DNA of 64,000 nt from Saccharothrix espanaensis DSM 44229 (GTDB lineage Bacteria; Actinomycetota; Actinomycetes; Mycobacteriales; Pseudonocardiaceae), in assembly GCF_000328705.1 (NCBI RefSeq), contig NC_019673.1, forward strand, positions 1,674,001-1,738,000. Direction: 5' to 3'. Under the pieces are notes generated by a model. The model saw only the letters and a list, made by a program, of their open reading frames with translations, searched no databases and was not told the origin of the DNA. The translations under genes were made by a program, and so were the position numbers. Each line of letters opens with the position of its first letter. Within the stretch, counting starts at the first letter, position 1. This document shows, piece after piece, positions 52,390-61,470 of the stretch.

Positions 52390-55300
52390 TCAGGCTCGTA
52401 GGCGCAGGCCTTTCGGGGTGGCGCGGAAGCCTGCTTCCTGGAGGATGCCGGCCAGCCGGGAGCCCAGTGCCACCTCCCCGTCGGCTCGTTGCACCGCGAG
52501 CTGGCCCAGCCAGCCATCGCGCACCGCTCGGCTCAGCGCCTGCGCGGCGGCGCGCAGGACGGCTTCCTCCTCGGTGAACGACAGCAGCGAACGCCCACCG
52601 CGCTCCACGTACAGCGTGGCCGCGCCGTCCACCAGCACGGTCAGCGCGCCGGACTTGCGGCCCGGCCGGTGCTTGGCACCGCCCGGCTGGTCCGGCCACG
52701 GCAGCGCCGCGCCGTAGGGCTGGGCCGGGTCGGCGGCGGCCAGGACGACCGCCTGCGGGGTGCCCTCGTGGTCCTGACCGGGTGGTCGGGACAGGGCGCG
52801 CAGGCGGTCCACCGCACCCTTCGCCGCGAACTGGGCCGCACCCAGGCCCTCGACCACGTAGCCGCGCACCACCTGGCCCGACTCCTCCATCGCCCGCAGC
52901 ACCCGGTACACGCCGCTGAACCCGCCGGTCACCCGTTCGGTGTCCAGCGCGCCCCTGGTGAGCACGCCGTGGCGCTCCAGGAACGCCTCGGCCCGCGCGT
53001 GGGCGCGCCTGGTCGGCTCGGTGGCGGGCACCACGGCCAGCGACCAGCGCCCGGCGACGGTGGGCGGGCCGGTGCGGCTGGGCAGGTCCGGCCGGCCCGC
53101 GCGCATCCGGGCGTAGCGGCCCCTCGGGGCTGTTCGGCGCGGCTTGTGCGCGGTGCCGCCGCCCGCGACCAGCGCCCGCAGCGGCGACAGGGTGTCGTTG
53201 GTGACCACGCCCGCCCACACCAGGTCCCACAGCGCGCCGACCACCTCGCCGTCGGTCGTCGGCCCCTGCAACGACACCCGGTCGACCACCTGGCGGAAGA
53301 ACAGCGCGCCGCCGGCCAGCGCCTCGACCACGGCCGTGTGCAGGGACGACTCCGGGATCGCCTCGGGCACCAGGTCCGGCAGCAGCAGGTCGGCCACGTC
53401 CGTCGGGGCCAGGGCGATCCAGCCGTCACCGCCCGCCAGCGCGCCGCAGCCGGTCCACGTCACCTCGCCGGACGCGGTCAGCTCGTCCAGCAGCGCCGGC
53501 GAGTAGCCGGGCAGCCGGGCGGGCAGCAGCAGCGACTCCACCGCGCTCGCGGGCAGCGGCGCGCCCGCCAACTGCTCCACCACCGAGTACACGTCGTCCA
53601 CGGTCGGCGCGGCCCGCAGCCGCCGGCCCACGCCGTGCCAGCTCGGCAGGAACCGGCCCAGCGCGGCCGGTTCCACCGGCTCGACCTCGGCGCGCAACCG
53701 GGCCAGCGACGCCCGCCGCAGCCTGCGCAGCACCTCCGCGTCGCAGTACTCGGTGTGGGTGCCGCCGGGGCGCAGCTCGCCGCGCACCAGCCGCCCCGCG
53801 CCCGCCATCCGCTCCAGCACCCCGGTGACCACCGCGACGCCCAGCCCGAACCGCTCCGCGGCCTCCGCCGCCGGGAACGGCCCGTGCGTTCGCGCGTACC
53901 GGGACAGCAGGTCGCCCAGCGGGTCCGCCACCGGCTCGGTGAACGCCTCCGGCACGCCCACCGGCAGCGCCACGCCCAGCGCGTCGCGCACCCGGCCCGC
54001 GTCCTCGATCGCGATCACCCGCTCGTCGCCCGCGATCCGCACCCGCAGCGCCCGCCGCTGCGCCACCAGCTCGGCCAGCCACTCCGGCCGGATACCGCGC
54101 TCCAGCGCCTCCGCCTCGGACAGGTCGCCCAGGAACCGCAGCAGGTCGGCCGCGCCCTCGGCGTCGCGCGCGTGCCGGTCCAGGACGAGGCGTTGCAGGG
54201 TGCGCTCGACCTCCTCGACCACCTCCGGGTCGAGCAGCTCCCGGATCGCCTCCGACCCCAGCAGCTCCGCGAGCAGCGCCGAGTCCAGCGAGAGGGCCGC
54301 CGCGCGCCGTTCCGCCAGCGGCGCGTCCATGTCGTAGAGGAACATCCCGACGTACCCGAACAGCAGGCTGCGCGCGAACGGCGACGGCGAGGGCGTCTCC
54401 ACCTCCACCACGCGCACCCGCCGGGCCCGCACGTCGGTCATCAGCTCGCGCAGGCCGGGCACGTCGTACACGTCTTGGAGGACCTCGCGCATCGCCTCCA
54501 ACACCACCGGGAAGCTCTCGTACTTCGCCGCCACCGACAGCAGCTGCGCCGAGCGCTGCCGCTGCTGCCACAACGGGGTCCGCCGCCTCGGGTCACGCCG
54601 CGGCAGCAGCAGCGACCGGGCCGCGCACTCCCGGAACCGGGCCGCGAACAGCGCCGAGCCGCCCACCTCGGCGACCACGATCTGGTCGACCTCCTCCGGG
54701 TCCAGCAGCACGTCGTCCGCGCCCGCCACGACCTGCGCGCCGTCCAGGTCGACGGCGTCCGGCAGCCGCACCACGATCCCGTCGTCGGAGTGCGCCGCCT
54801 GCGCCTCGATCCCGCGCCGCTCGCGCAGCCGGGCCGTGATGGCCAGCGCCCACGGCGCGTTCACCTGCGCCCCGAACGGCGAGTGCACCACCAGCCGCCA
54901 GTCGCCCAGCTCGTCGCGGAACCGCTCCACCAGCACGGTCCGGTCGTCGGGCACGTGCCGGGTGGCCTCGCGCTGCTCACCCAGGTACGCCAGCAGGTTC
55001 GACGTCGCCCACCCGTCCAGCCCCGCGCCGGCCGCCCGCTCCGCCGCACTCGCCGGGTCCATCGTGGACACCTCGCGCAGGAACTTCCCCAGCGCCCGCC
55101 CCAGCTCCAGCGGACGCCCCGGCGCGTCGCCCTTCCAGAACGGCATCCGCGCCGGCTGACCGGGCGCGGGCACCACGATCACCCGGTCGTGGGTGATGTC
55201 CTGGACCCGCCACGACGAGGTGCCCAGCAGGAACGTGTCGCCCACCCGCGACTCGTAGACCATCTCCTCGTCCAGCTCGCCCACCCGCGAGCCGGGGCCG

Positions 55301-56949
55301 TTCTCCGCCGCCGGGGTCATCACGGTGAACAGCCCGCGGTCGGGGATCGTGCCGCCGGAGGTCACCGCCAGCCGCTGCGACCCCGGCCGGCCGCGCAGCT
55401 CGCCGTTCACCCGGTCCCACGTGATGCGGGGCCGCAGCTCGCCGAAGTCCTCGCTCGGGTACCGGCCGGCCAGCATGTCCAGCACCGCCCGCAGCGCCGA
55501 CTCGGGCAGCGCCGCGAACGGCGCGGCCCGCCGCACCAGCCCGGCCAGCTCCTCCACCGGCCACGGCTCCATCGCCACCATCGCCACGACGTGCTGCGCC
55601 AGCACGTCCAGCGGGTTGCGCGGGTACCGCACAGCCTCGATCGCGCCGTCCCGCATCCGCTCGGCGACCACCGCGCACGACACCAGGTCGCCCCGGAACT
55701 TCGGGAACATCACCCCGCGCGACACCGCGCCCACCTGGTGCCCGGCCCGGCCGACGCGCTGCAACCCGGACGCGACCGTCGGCGGTGCCTCCACCTGCAC
55801 CACCAGGTCGACCGCGCCCATGTCGATGCCCAGTTCGAGCGACGAGGTCGCCACCACGCACGGCAGCCGCCCGGACTTCAGCTCCTCCTCCACCACCGTC
55901 CGCTGCTCGCGCGACATCGAGCCGTGGTGCGCGCGGGCGATCACCGGCGTGGCCTGGGTGGTGAAACCGGACTGGCCGATCGCCTCGGCCGGGAACCGGT
56001 CGGGATCCGGCGCGGCCTCCTGCGCGGCCTCCTCCGCCAGCTCGTTGAGCTTGGCGGTGAGCCGTTCGGCCAGCCGGCGCGAGTTGGCGAACACGATCGT
56101 GGACCGGTGCGCGCGGACCAGCTCCAGCACCCGCTGCTCCACCGCCGGCCAGATCGACGCCCGCTGCTCGGCACCCGACGCCGACCCGCTGACCTCGCCG
56201 GTCGGCTCGCCGAGCGCGGACATGTCCTCGACCGGCACCTCCACCCGGACCTCGATCGTCTTCGCGCTCGCGGGCTGCACGACCTCCACCGGACGCCCGC
56301 CGGCCAGGAACGCGCCCACCTCCTCGACCGGGCGGACCGTCGCGGACAGGCCGATCCGCTGGGCCGGCCGCTCCAGCAGCGCGTCCAGCCGCTCCAACGA
56401 CAGCGCCAGGTGCGCGCCGCGCTTGGTGCCCGCCACCGCGTGCACCTCGTCCACGATCACCGTCCGCACGCCGCGCAGCGACTCGCGCGCCGACGACGTG
56501 AGGATGAGGAACAGCGACTCCGGCGTCGTGACCAGCACGTCCGGCGGTTTGCGGAGGAACGCGCGGCGCTCGTCGGCCGGGGTGTCACCGGTGCGCATCC
56601 CGACCGAGATCGACGGTTCCGGCAGCCCCAGCCGGTGCGATGCCTGCCTGATCCCGGCCAGGGGAGCGCGCAGGTTGCGCTCCACGTCCACTGCCAGGGC
56701 CTTCAGCGGCGACACGTAGAGGACCCGGCAGCGGTGCCGCGGCTCTTCCGGCGGCGGCTCCGACGCCAGCCGGTCCAGCGCCCAGAGGAACGCGGCCAGC
56801 GTCTTGCCCGACCCGGTCGGCGCGATGACCAGCGCGTGCTCCCCGGCGGCAGCCGCCTCCCACGCGCCCGCCTGCGCCGCCGTCGGCGCGGCGAAAGCCC
56901 CGGCGAACCACTGCCGGGTCGCGGGAGAGAAAGCTGCCAGTGCATCCAT
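52390..56949 (-). CDS. lhr: Lhr ATP-dependent DNA helicase (full length)
   Basis: A 1519-residue superfamily 2 helicase that moves 3' to 5' on DNA and unwinds RNA:DNA hybrids. Motifs: APTGSGKT at 43-50, DEVH at 167-170, RVGRAGHQ (motif VI) at about 400, then the winged-helix and Lhr signature regions (to about residue 860) and a C-terminal domain of about 650 residues that tetramerises the mycobacterial protein. Length matches actinobacterial full Lhr. Often damage-induced in mycobacteria; no SOS box is seen here. Confidence 0.95.
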   Translation of the reverse strand: MDALAAFSPATRQWFAGAFAAPTAAQAGAWEAAAAGEHALVIAPTGSGKTLAAFLWALDRLASEPPPEEPRHRCRVLYVSPLKALAVDVERNLRAPLAGIRQASHRLGLPEPSISVGMRTGDTPADERRAFLRKPPDVLVTTPESLFLILTSSARESLRGVRTVIVDEVHAVAGTKRGAHLALSLERLDALLERPAQRIGLSATVRPVEEVGAFLAGGRPVEVVQPASAKTIEVRVEVPVEDMSALGEPTGEVSGSASGAEQRASIWPAVEQRVLELVRAHRSTIVFANSRRLAERLTAKLNELAEEAAQEAAPDPDRFPAEAIGQSGFTTQATPVIARAHHGSMSREQRTVVEEELKSGRLPCVVATSSLELGIDMGAVDLVVQVEAPPTVASGLQRVGRAGHQVGAVSRGVMFPKFRGDLVSCAVVAERMRDGAIEAVRYPRNPLDVLAQHVVAMVAMEPWPVEELAGLVRRAAPFAALPESALRAVLDMLAGRYPSEDFGELRPRITWDRVNGELRGRPGSQRLAVTSGGTIPDRGLFTVMTPAAENGPGSRVGELDEEMVYESRVGDTFLLGTSSWRVQDITHDRVIVVPAPGQPARMPFWKGDAPGRPLELGRALGKFLREVSTMDPASAAERAAGAGLDGWATSNLLAYLGEQREATRHVPDDRTVLVERFRDELGDWRLVVHSPFGAQVNAPWALAITARLRERRGIEAQAAHSDDGIVVRLPDAVDLDGAQVVAGADDVLLDPEEVDQIVVAEVGGSALFAARFRECAARSLLLPRRDPRRRTPLWQQRQRSAQLLSVAAKYESFPVVLEAMREVLQDVYDVPGLRELMTDVRARRVRVVEVETPSPSPFARSLLFGYVGMFLYDMDAPLAERRAAALSLDSALLAELLGSEAIRELLDPEVVEEVERTLQRLVLDRHARDAEGAADLLRFLGDLSEAEALERGIRPEWLAELVAQRRALRVRIAGDERVIAIEDAGRVRDALGVALPVGVPEAFTEPVADPLGDLLSRYARTHGPFPAAEAAERFGLGVAVVTGVLERMAGAGRLVRGELRPGGTHTEYCDAEVLRRLRRASLARLRAEVEPVEPAALGRFLPSWHGVGRRLRAAPTVDDVYSVVEQLAGAPLPASAVESLLLPARLPGYSPALLDELTASGEVTWTGCGALAGGDGWIALAPTDVADLLLPDLVPEAIPESSLHTAVVEALAGGALFFRQVVDRVSLQGPTTDGEVVGALWDLVWAGVVTNDTLSPLRALVAGGGTAHKPRRTAPRGRYARMRAGRPDLPSRTGPPTVAGRWSLAVVPATEPTRRAHARAEAFLERHGVLTRGALDTERVTGGFSGVYRVLRAMEESGQVVRGYVVEGLGAAQFAAKGAVDRLRALSRPPGQDHEGTPQAVVLAAADPAQPYGAALPWPDQPGGAKHRPGRKSGALTVLVDGAATLYVERGGRSLLSFTEEEAVLRAAAQALSRAVRDGWLGQLAVQRADGEVALGSRLAGILQEAGFRATPKGLRLRA

Positions 56950-56989
56950 GCCGACCAGTGTGAACCGGAGGTACGACAGTGTGGGATTT

Positions 56990-57008
56990 GAGCCGCCTTC
57001 GGCGGCTC
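56990..57008. other. hairpin in the lhr / Hsp70-like spacer
   Basis: GAGCCGCC and GGCGGCTC form a perfect 8-bp stem with a TTC loop, upstream of lhr and of the Hsp70-like gene. Its role is unknown. Confidence 0.5.
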
Positions 57009-57060
57009 GGGCTCGGCCGCCTGGAAGTCGCGGCCTCGCGCGGTGGCTGAGTTGGGTGGA

Positions 57061-57118
57061 GGGGTTGAGGGGTTGAGGGGGAGCAAGAGACAGGGGAGCG
57101 GGGAGCGGGGGTGAGGGG
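57061..57118 (+). other. G-quadruplex-capable purine tract
   Basis: Seven runs of four or five G occur in 58 bases. The last four (57093-57118: GGGG-AGC-GGGG-AGC-GGGGG-TGA-GGGG) meet the canonical rule for a four-tetrad intramolecular quadruplex with 3-base loops, and the first three are spaced by TTGA. The tract lies on the coding strand about 90 bases before the Hsp70-like gene, within the divergent spacer to lhr. Confidence 0.75.
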
Positions 57119-57205
57119 AGAAATTAGTCACGAACTACTGACGCGGCCTCGGGTGGTGGGGGCTTGTGACAGGATCTCCCCGGTTCGTACGTGTAAGGGG
57201 TGACT

Positions 57206-59149
57206 GTGCGCGTCCTGTCCGTTGACCTGGGCACTTCCAACACCGTTGCGGTGCTCGCCGCGCACGGGCGCCCGCCCAGGGTCGTCGAGGTGGACGGGTC
57301 CGCCACCATGCCCTCGGCCGTGTACTGCGAAGAGGACGGCTCGCTGGTCGTCGGGCGGGACGCCGAGCGGCGGGCGCGGCTGGACCCGTCGCGGTTCGAG
57401 CCCAACCCCAAGCGCCGGGTGGACGACGGGACGCTGCTGCTCGGCGACAACGTCGTCCCGGTCGCCGACGCGCTGGCCGCCGTGCTGCGCCGCGTGCTGG
57501 AGGAGACCACCCGCCAGCTCGGCGGCGAGTCGCTGGACGAGATCCGGCTGACCCACCCCGCCCAGTGGGGGCCGACCAGGCGCAACGTGCTGGTGACGGC
57601 GGCCCGGCTGGCGGGCGTGACCAAGGACGTCGTGCTCGTGCCCGAGCCGGTCGCGGCGGCGTCGCACTACGCCTCGTTGTCGGTCGGTCAGGCGTTGGCC
57701 GTGTACGACCTGGGCGCGGGCACGTTCGACGTGGCGATCGTCGGCGCCACCCAGAACGGGTTCACCGTCCTCGCCGAGGACGGTCTGCCGGACCTCGGTG
57801 GTCTGGACGTGGACCAGGCGCTGCTGGAGCACGTGGGACGTCAGGTGTCGCACCGCGACCCGGCGGTCTGGCAGCGGCTGCTGCGCCCCGAGTCGACCGC
57901 GGACCGCCGTGCGCGGCGTGCGTTGCAGGAGGACGTCAAGGCGGCCAAGGAGTCGTTGTCGCGGCACGCGCACACCGAGGTCCCGATGCCGGAGCCGTTC
58001 GAGGACGTCCTGGTCAACCGGTCCGACCTGGAGGCGCTGGTCCGGCCGAGCATGCTGCGCAGCGCGGAGCTGCTGGCCTCGACGATCCGGTCCACCGGGA
58101 TGGCGCCCAACCAGCTCGCGGGCATCTACCTGGTGGGCGGTTCCAGCCGGATCCCGCTGGTGGCGACCATGATCGCGGAGCAGGTGCGGGTCGTGCCGAC
58201 CAGCCTGGACCAGCCGGAGACGGCGGTCGCGCTGGGCGCGCACCACGTGCCCAAGGACGGCGTGACGCCGCGTACGGACCAGCGCCCGGTCAAGATGACC
58301 AACGAGCCGGCCACCGTGGTCACCAAGCCGGTGACCGGCCCGAACCCGGTGGCGACCGCGCCGTACCCGCCGAACCCGACCGCCAGCGGCCCCTACCCGG
58401 TGAACCCGGCGATCAGCGGTGCCTACCCGGTGAACCCGGCGGTGAGCGGCCCTTACCAGGTCAACCCGGCGATGAGCGGCCCCTACCAGGTCAATCCCGC
58501 GGTCAGCGGCCCGTACCAGGTGAACTACCCGCAGACGGGGCCGCAGCAGTTCAACTTCCCGAGCGTCACGCGCGCGCAGCCGCCGCCGAAGAAGAAGCCC
58601 AACAAGAACGTGCTCATCGCGGCCGGGGCGGCCGTGGTGGTGGTGCTGGCCGTCGTGGGCGGCTTGTTCGCGTTCAGCGGCTCGGGCGTGCCCACCGCGC
58701 AGGAGTGCAAGACGGAGATGGACAAGGACCCGCAGGGCTTCACGCAGTGCCTGCGGCAGCTTGCGGGCAAGGTGCCGGACACGAGCACGTGCAAGGCGGG
58801 CGGCGCGGCCGGCGTGTCGGGCATCAGCGCCATCAAGGGCACCGTGGTGAGCTGCGCGATCCAGGACGACTACTCGGTCCAGTACATCCTCACCGAGACC
58901 GTCACGGGCGCGCAGCAGGGCGCGGACGCCGTGGTCCGCTCGTTGAAGACGGACATGGTCGAAGCGGAGTGGGCGGGCAACGGCCTCAAGGGCAAGTACC
59001 GGGCCGCCGCCGACGGTGGCGTGGGGCTGCTCGCGTTCACGGCCGACGACCGGCCGTTGCTCGGCATCGTGACCAAGAGCGGTGGCGGCGACCTGACGGC
59101 GGACACCGTCGCGACCTTCTTCGAGAACACCGTCCAGCCGGGCACCTGA
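57206..59149 (+). CDS. Hsp70-family ATPase with membrane anchor and extracellular Cys domain
   Basis: The 647-residue protein has an actin/Hsp70 ATPase domain (about 1-345: DLGTSNTVAVL, YDLGAGTFDVAIVG, VGGSSRIPLV) but no DnaK peptide-binding domain. It continues with five decapeptide repeats (NPAxSGPYxV, residues about 390-439), a basic stretch (PPPKKKPNKN), one membrane span at about 468-490, and an outer domain of about 155 residues with four cysteines. The ATPase should face the cytoplasm. GTG 57206 has AAGGGG at 5-base spacing; GTG 57200 is an alternative. Function unknown. Confidence 0.85.
   Translation: MRVLSVDLGTSNTVAVLAAHGRPPRVVEVDGSATMPSAVYCEEDGSLVVGRDAERRARLDPSRFEPNPKRRVDDGTLLLGDNVVPVADALAAVLRRVLEETTRQLGGESLDEIRLTHPAQWGPTRRNVLVTAARLAGVTKDVVLVPEPVAAASHYASLSVGQALAVYDLGAGTFDVAIVGATQNGFTVLAEDGLPDLGGLDVDQALLEHVGRQVSHRDPAVWQRLLRPESTADRRARRALQEDVKAAKESLSRHAHTEVPMPEPFEDVLVNRSDLEALVRPSMLRSAELLASTIRSTGMAPNQLAGIYLVGGSSRIPLVATMIAEQVRVVPTSLDQPETAVALGAHHVPKDGVTPRTDQRPVKMTNEPATVVTKPVTGPNPVATAPYPPNPTASGPYPVNPAISGAYPVNPAVSGPYQVNPAMSGPYQVNPAVSGPYQVNYPQTGPQQFNFPSVTRAQPPPKKKPNKNVLIAAGAAVVVVLAVVGGLFAFSGSGVPTAQECKTEMDKDPQGFTQCLRQLAGKVPDTSTCKAGGAAGVSGISAIKGTVVSCAIQDDYSVQYILTETVTGAQQGADAVVRSLKTDMVEAEWAGNGLKGKYRAAADGGVGLLAFTADDRPLLGIVTKSGGGDLTADTVATFFENTVQPGT
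58373..58522 (+). repeat. five 30-bp in-frame repeats coding NPAxSGPYxV
   Basis: Five consecutive 30-base units encode the decapeptide NPAxSGPYxV in the Hsp70-like gene, just before the membrane span. Variation is mostly at synonymous sites and at one or two residues, as expected for an expandable linker. Confidence 0.85.
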
Positions 59150-59189
59150 CCCTTGCGGAGGCTGTGCCTGCGCCATTCGGCCTGGCACG

Positions 59190-60440
59190 ATGATGATCAT
59201 GACCGCTGTCGAGGTGGTGCAACGCCGGGTTCTCCGGGTCCTGGGGGTCACCCAGGTGCTCGGCGCGGCGGGCGTCACCATCGGTCTGGCGGTGTCCACG
59301 CTGATCGCCGCCGTGCTGTCCGGTTCGGACGCGGTGGGCGGCCTGGCGCAGACCGCGGCGGCCCTCGGCGCGGCTTTGTTCGCCCTGCCCGCCGCACGTC
59401 TCGCCGCACGCCGCGGTCGTCGTCCGGCGCTCATCCTCGGCTACGGCGCGGGCGCGATCGGAGCGGTGGTCGCGGCCTGCGCGGTGGTGCTCGGCTCGTG
59501 GCAGGTGCTGGTCGCCGCGCTGGTCCTGTTCGGGGCCGCGAGCAGCGCGAACCTGGCCGCCCGGTACGCCGGGACGGACCTGGCGCACCCGCAGCGGCGG
59601 GCCCGTTCGCTGGCGATCGTGGTGTGGGCGGCGACGCTCGGCGCGGTCGCCGGGCCCAACCTGGCCGACCCGGCGGGGCAGTTCGCCGCACGGCTCAGCC
59701 TGCCGGTCGGGGCGGGGCCGTACCTGGCGGCGGCGGTGCTGTTCGGAGCGGCGGCGCTGGTCGTGCTGCGGTTCCTGCGGCCCGATCCGCTGACCCTGGC
59801 CCAGTCCGCGGCACCCGTGACGCCCGCGCATTGCGCCGGGGGAGTGGGTGACACACGCGGGTCCGCTGCGGTGTGGCGCGCGCTGCCCGCCACCGGGAAG
59901 CTCGCGCTGGGCGGCATCACGCTGTGCCACACGGCGATGGTGGGGCTCATGTCGATGACCCCGGTGCACATGGACCACGCCGGAGCGTCGCTGCGGGTCG
60001 TGGGCGTGGTGATCAGCCTGCACGTGGCGGCGATGTACGCGGCCAGTCCGCTGTTCGGGTGGATGGCCGACCGGTTGGGCCGGGTGCCCGTGCTGGCCAT
60101 CGGCTCGGCGCTGGTGGTGGCCGCGTCCGGTGTCGCGGGCATGGCCCCGGCGCACGACGCGCCGCAGCTCGCGGCCGGTCTGACGCTGCTCGGCTTCGGC
60201 TGGTCGGCGGGGCTGGTGGCGGGGTCCGCGCTGCTCACCGAGTCGGTGTCGCCGACCGACCGGCCGGCCGCGCAGGGCCTGTCCGACCTGTCCATGAACA
60301 TCGGCGGCGCGGTCGGCGGTGTCGCCGCGGGGATCGTGGTGACGGCGTGGTCTTACGCCGCGTTGGGGCTGCTCGTGGGCTTCACGGCACTGCCGCTGCT
60401 GGTGGCGTGCCTGTTCACGTCGTTGCAGCGGTCCCGCTGA
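59190..60440 (+). CDS. MFS transporter
   Basis: A 416-residue polytopic protein with about twelve predicted spans. It has the MFS loop motif between helices 2 and 3 (ARLAARRGRRPALILGYG) and its repeat in the second half (GWMADRLGRVPVLAIG). Drug or metabolite efflux is the usual role; no substrate can be assigned. Three in-frame ATG codons (59190, 59193, 59199) could start it. Its TGA abuts the stop of the next gene on the other strand. Confidence 0.85.
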   Translation: MMIMTAVEVVQRRVLRVLGVTQVLGAAGVTIGLAVSTLIAAVLSGSDAVGGLAQTAAALGAALFALPAARLAARRGRRPALILGYGAGAIGAVVAACAVVLGSWQVLVAALVLFGAASSANLAARYAGTDLAHPQRRARSLAIVVWAATLGAVAGPNLADPAGQFAARLSLPVGAGPYLAAAVLFGAAALVVLRFLRPDPLTLAQSAAPVTPAHCAGGVGDTRGSAAVWRALPATGKLALGGITLCHTAMVGLMSMTPVHMDHAGASLRVVGVVISLHVAAMYAASPLFGWMADRLGRVPVLAIGSALVVAASGVAGMAPAHDAPQLAAGLTLLGFGWSAGLVAGSALLTESVSPTDRPAAQGLSDLSMNIGGAVGGVAAGIVVTAWSYAALGLLVGFTALPLLVACLFTSLQRSR

Positions 60441-60551
60441 TCACTTCCGGCGGTTGTAGTACCACCACGCGCGCACGCCGACCACGATCGCGGAGACCAG
60501 GCAGGCGATGACCACGATCTGGTACAGCCAGGAGGCCGTGGAGTCGTCCAT
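60441..60551 (-). CDS. 36-residue single-span membrane protein
   Basis: The frame ATG 60551 to TGA 60441 encodes MDDSTASWLYQIVVIACL and then VSAIVVGVRAWWYYNRRK: acidic N-terminus, one 20-residue hydrophobic helix, aromatic WWYYN belt and basic end, the layout of a genuine small membrane protein. TAACCT six bases before the ATG is a -10 that begins with the stop codon of the LysR gene. No family is recognised. Confidence 0.65.
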   Translation of the reverse strand: MDDSTASWLYQIVVIACLVSAIVVGVRAWWYYNRRK

Positions 60552-60560
60552 GGTCCGAGG

Positions 60561-61400
60561 TTAGCGGGCCGCGGCGGCGAACTCGCGCACACGGCTCGTC
60601 TCGCCCGCCGTGCGCCAGACCATCCCCCACTCCAGATGAGGCGCGCCTTCCAGCGGCAGGAACGCGATCTTGGGGCGCGCGAAGTACCCGGCCGCGTGAG
60701 CGCCCATCGGGCACACGCCTTCGCCGTTCGCGATGACCGTCATGAGTTCCTGGAACGTCGTAAGGGCGCGTCCGCGTGCGATAGGAAGGCCCGACGGTGT
60801 CGTGTCGCGCCAGAAGGCCGCGCGGAACACCGTGTCGCGGGCCAGGTCCTCCACCGTGACCCGGGACTGCCTGGTGAACGGGTGTGTGTCGGCCACCGCC
60901 AGCACCACCGGCTCGCGGTGGACCACGGGGCCGGTCGTCAGGTCGGGTTCATCGACCGGGAACAACGTCACCAGCACGTCCACCTCGTCGTCCCGGAGCA
61001 GCGTGAACGGGTCCGCGAACGGCGCTTCACGGACCCGGACCTCGCTGCCGGGGTGCCCGGCGCGGTAGCGGGCCAGGACGTCCGGGATGAGGTCGGCCAG
61101 GGCTGGGGCCTCGAAGCCCACCCGCAGCAGGCCGGTGCCGCGACCTGCGGCGATGGCGCGTTCCACGCCTTCCACGATCCGCTGGTACGCGGGCCCGACG
61201 TCGTCCCGCAGCCGGCGGCCGATGGGGGTCAGCGCGACCCGCCTGCTGGTGCGTTCGAACAGCGGTGCGCCGATGCGGCGTTCCAGTTGCTTCACGGTCT
61301 GGCTGACGCGGGCCTGGGACACGTGCAGGCGGGCGGCCGTGCGGCTGAAGTGCAGCTCCTCGGCCAGGGTCAGGAAAATCTCGATATCCCGCCGTTCCAT
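60561..61400 (-). CDS. LysR-family transcriptional regulator
   Basis: The 279-residue protein has a LysR winged helix (about 1-60: FLTLAEELHFSRTAARLHVSQARVSQTVKQLE) and a periplasmic-binding-like effector domain (about 90-275). It is divergent from the cupin gene, whose expression it probably controls. A -10 (TAACCT) lies 7 bases before ATG 61400. Confidence 0.9.
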   Translation of the reverse strand: MERRDIEIFLTLAEELHFSRTAARLHVSQARVSQTVKQLERRIGAPLFERTSRRVALTPIGRRLRDDVGPAYQRIVEGVERAIAAGRGTGLLRVGFEAPALADLIPDVLARYRAGHPGSEVRVREAPFADPFTLLRDDEVDVLVTLFPVDEPDLTTGPVVHREPVVLAVADTHPFTRQSRVTVEDLARDTVFRAAFWRDTTPSGLPIARGRALTTFQELMTVIANGEGVCPMGAHAAGYFARPKIAFLPLEGAPHLEWGMVWRTAGETSRVREFAAAAR

Positions 61401-61407
61401 AATGCCC

Positions 61408-61417
61408 AGGTTATCGT
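61408..61417. promoter_or_regulatory. overlapping divergent -10 hexamers (AGGTTATCGT)
   Basis: Minus strand TAACCT (61413-61408) serves lysR; plus strand TATCGT (61412-61417) points to the cupin gene. They share one TA step, as in the two other divergent promoters of this window. Confidence 0.4.
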
Positions 61418-61470
61418 TCGTTGCGGTCCCGGTCGTTGTTGGGCCTGGCGGACCGGGAGATCGTTGCCAC

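Noticed and set aside
52489-56991. 1500-residue plus-strand open frame opposite lhr
   Set aside because: Arg/His/Gln-rich shadow of the lhr gene without homology or a ribosome-binding site.
57061-57118. CRISPR or satellite repeat
   Set aside because: Spacers are 3-11 bases and repeats are only G runs; it is a G-rich tract, not an array.
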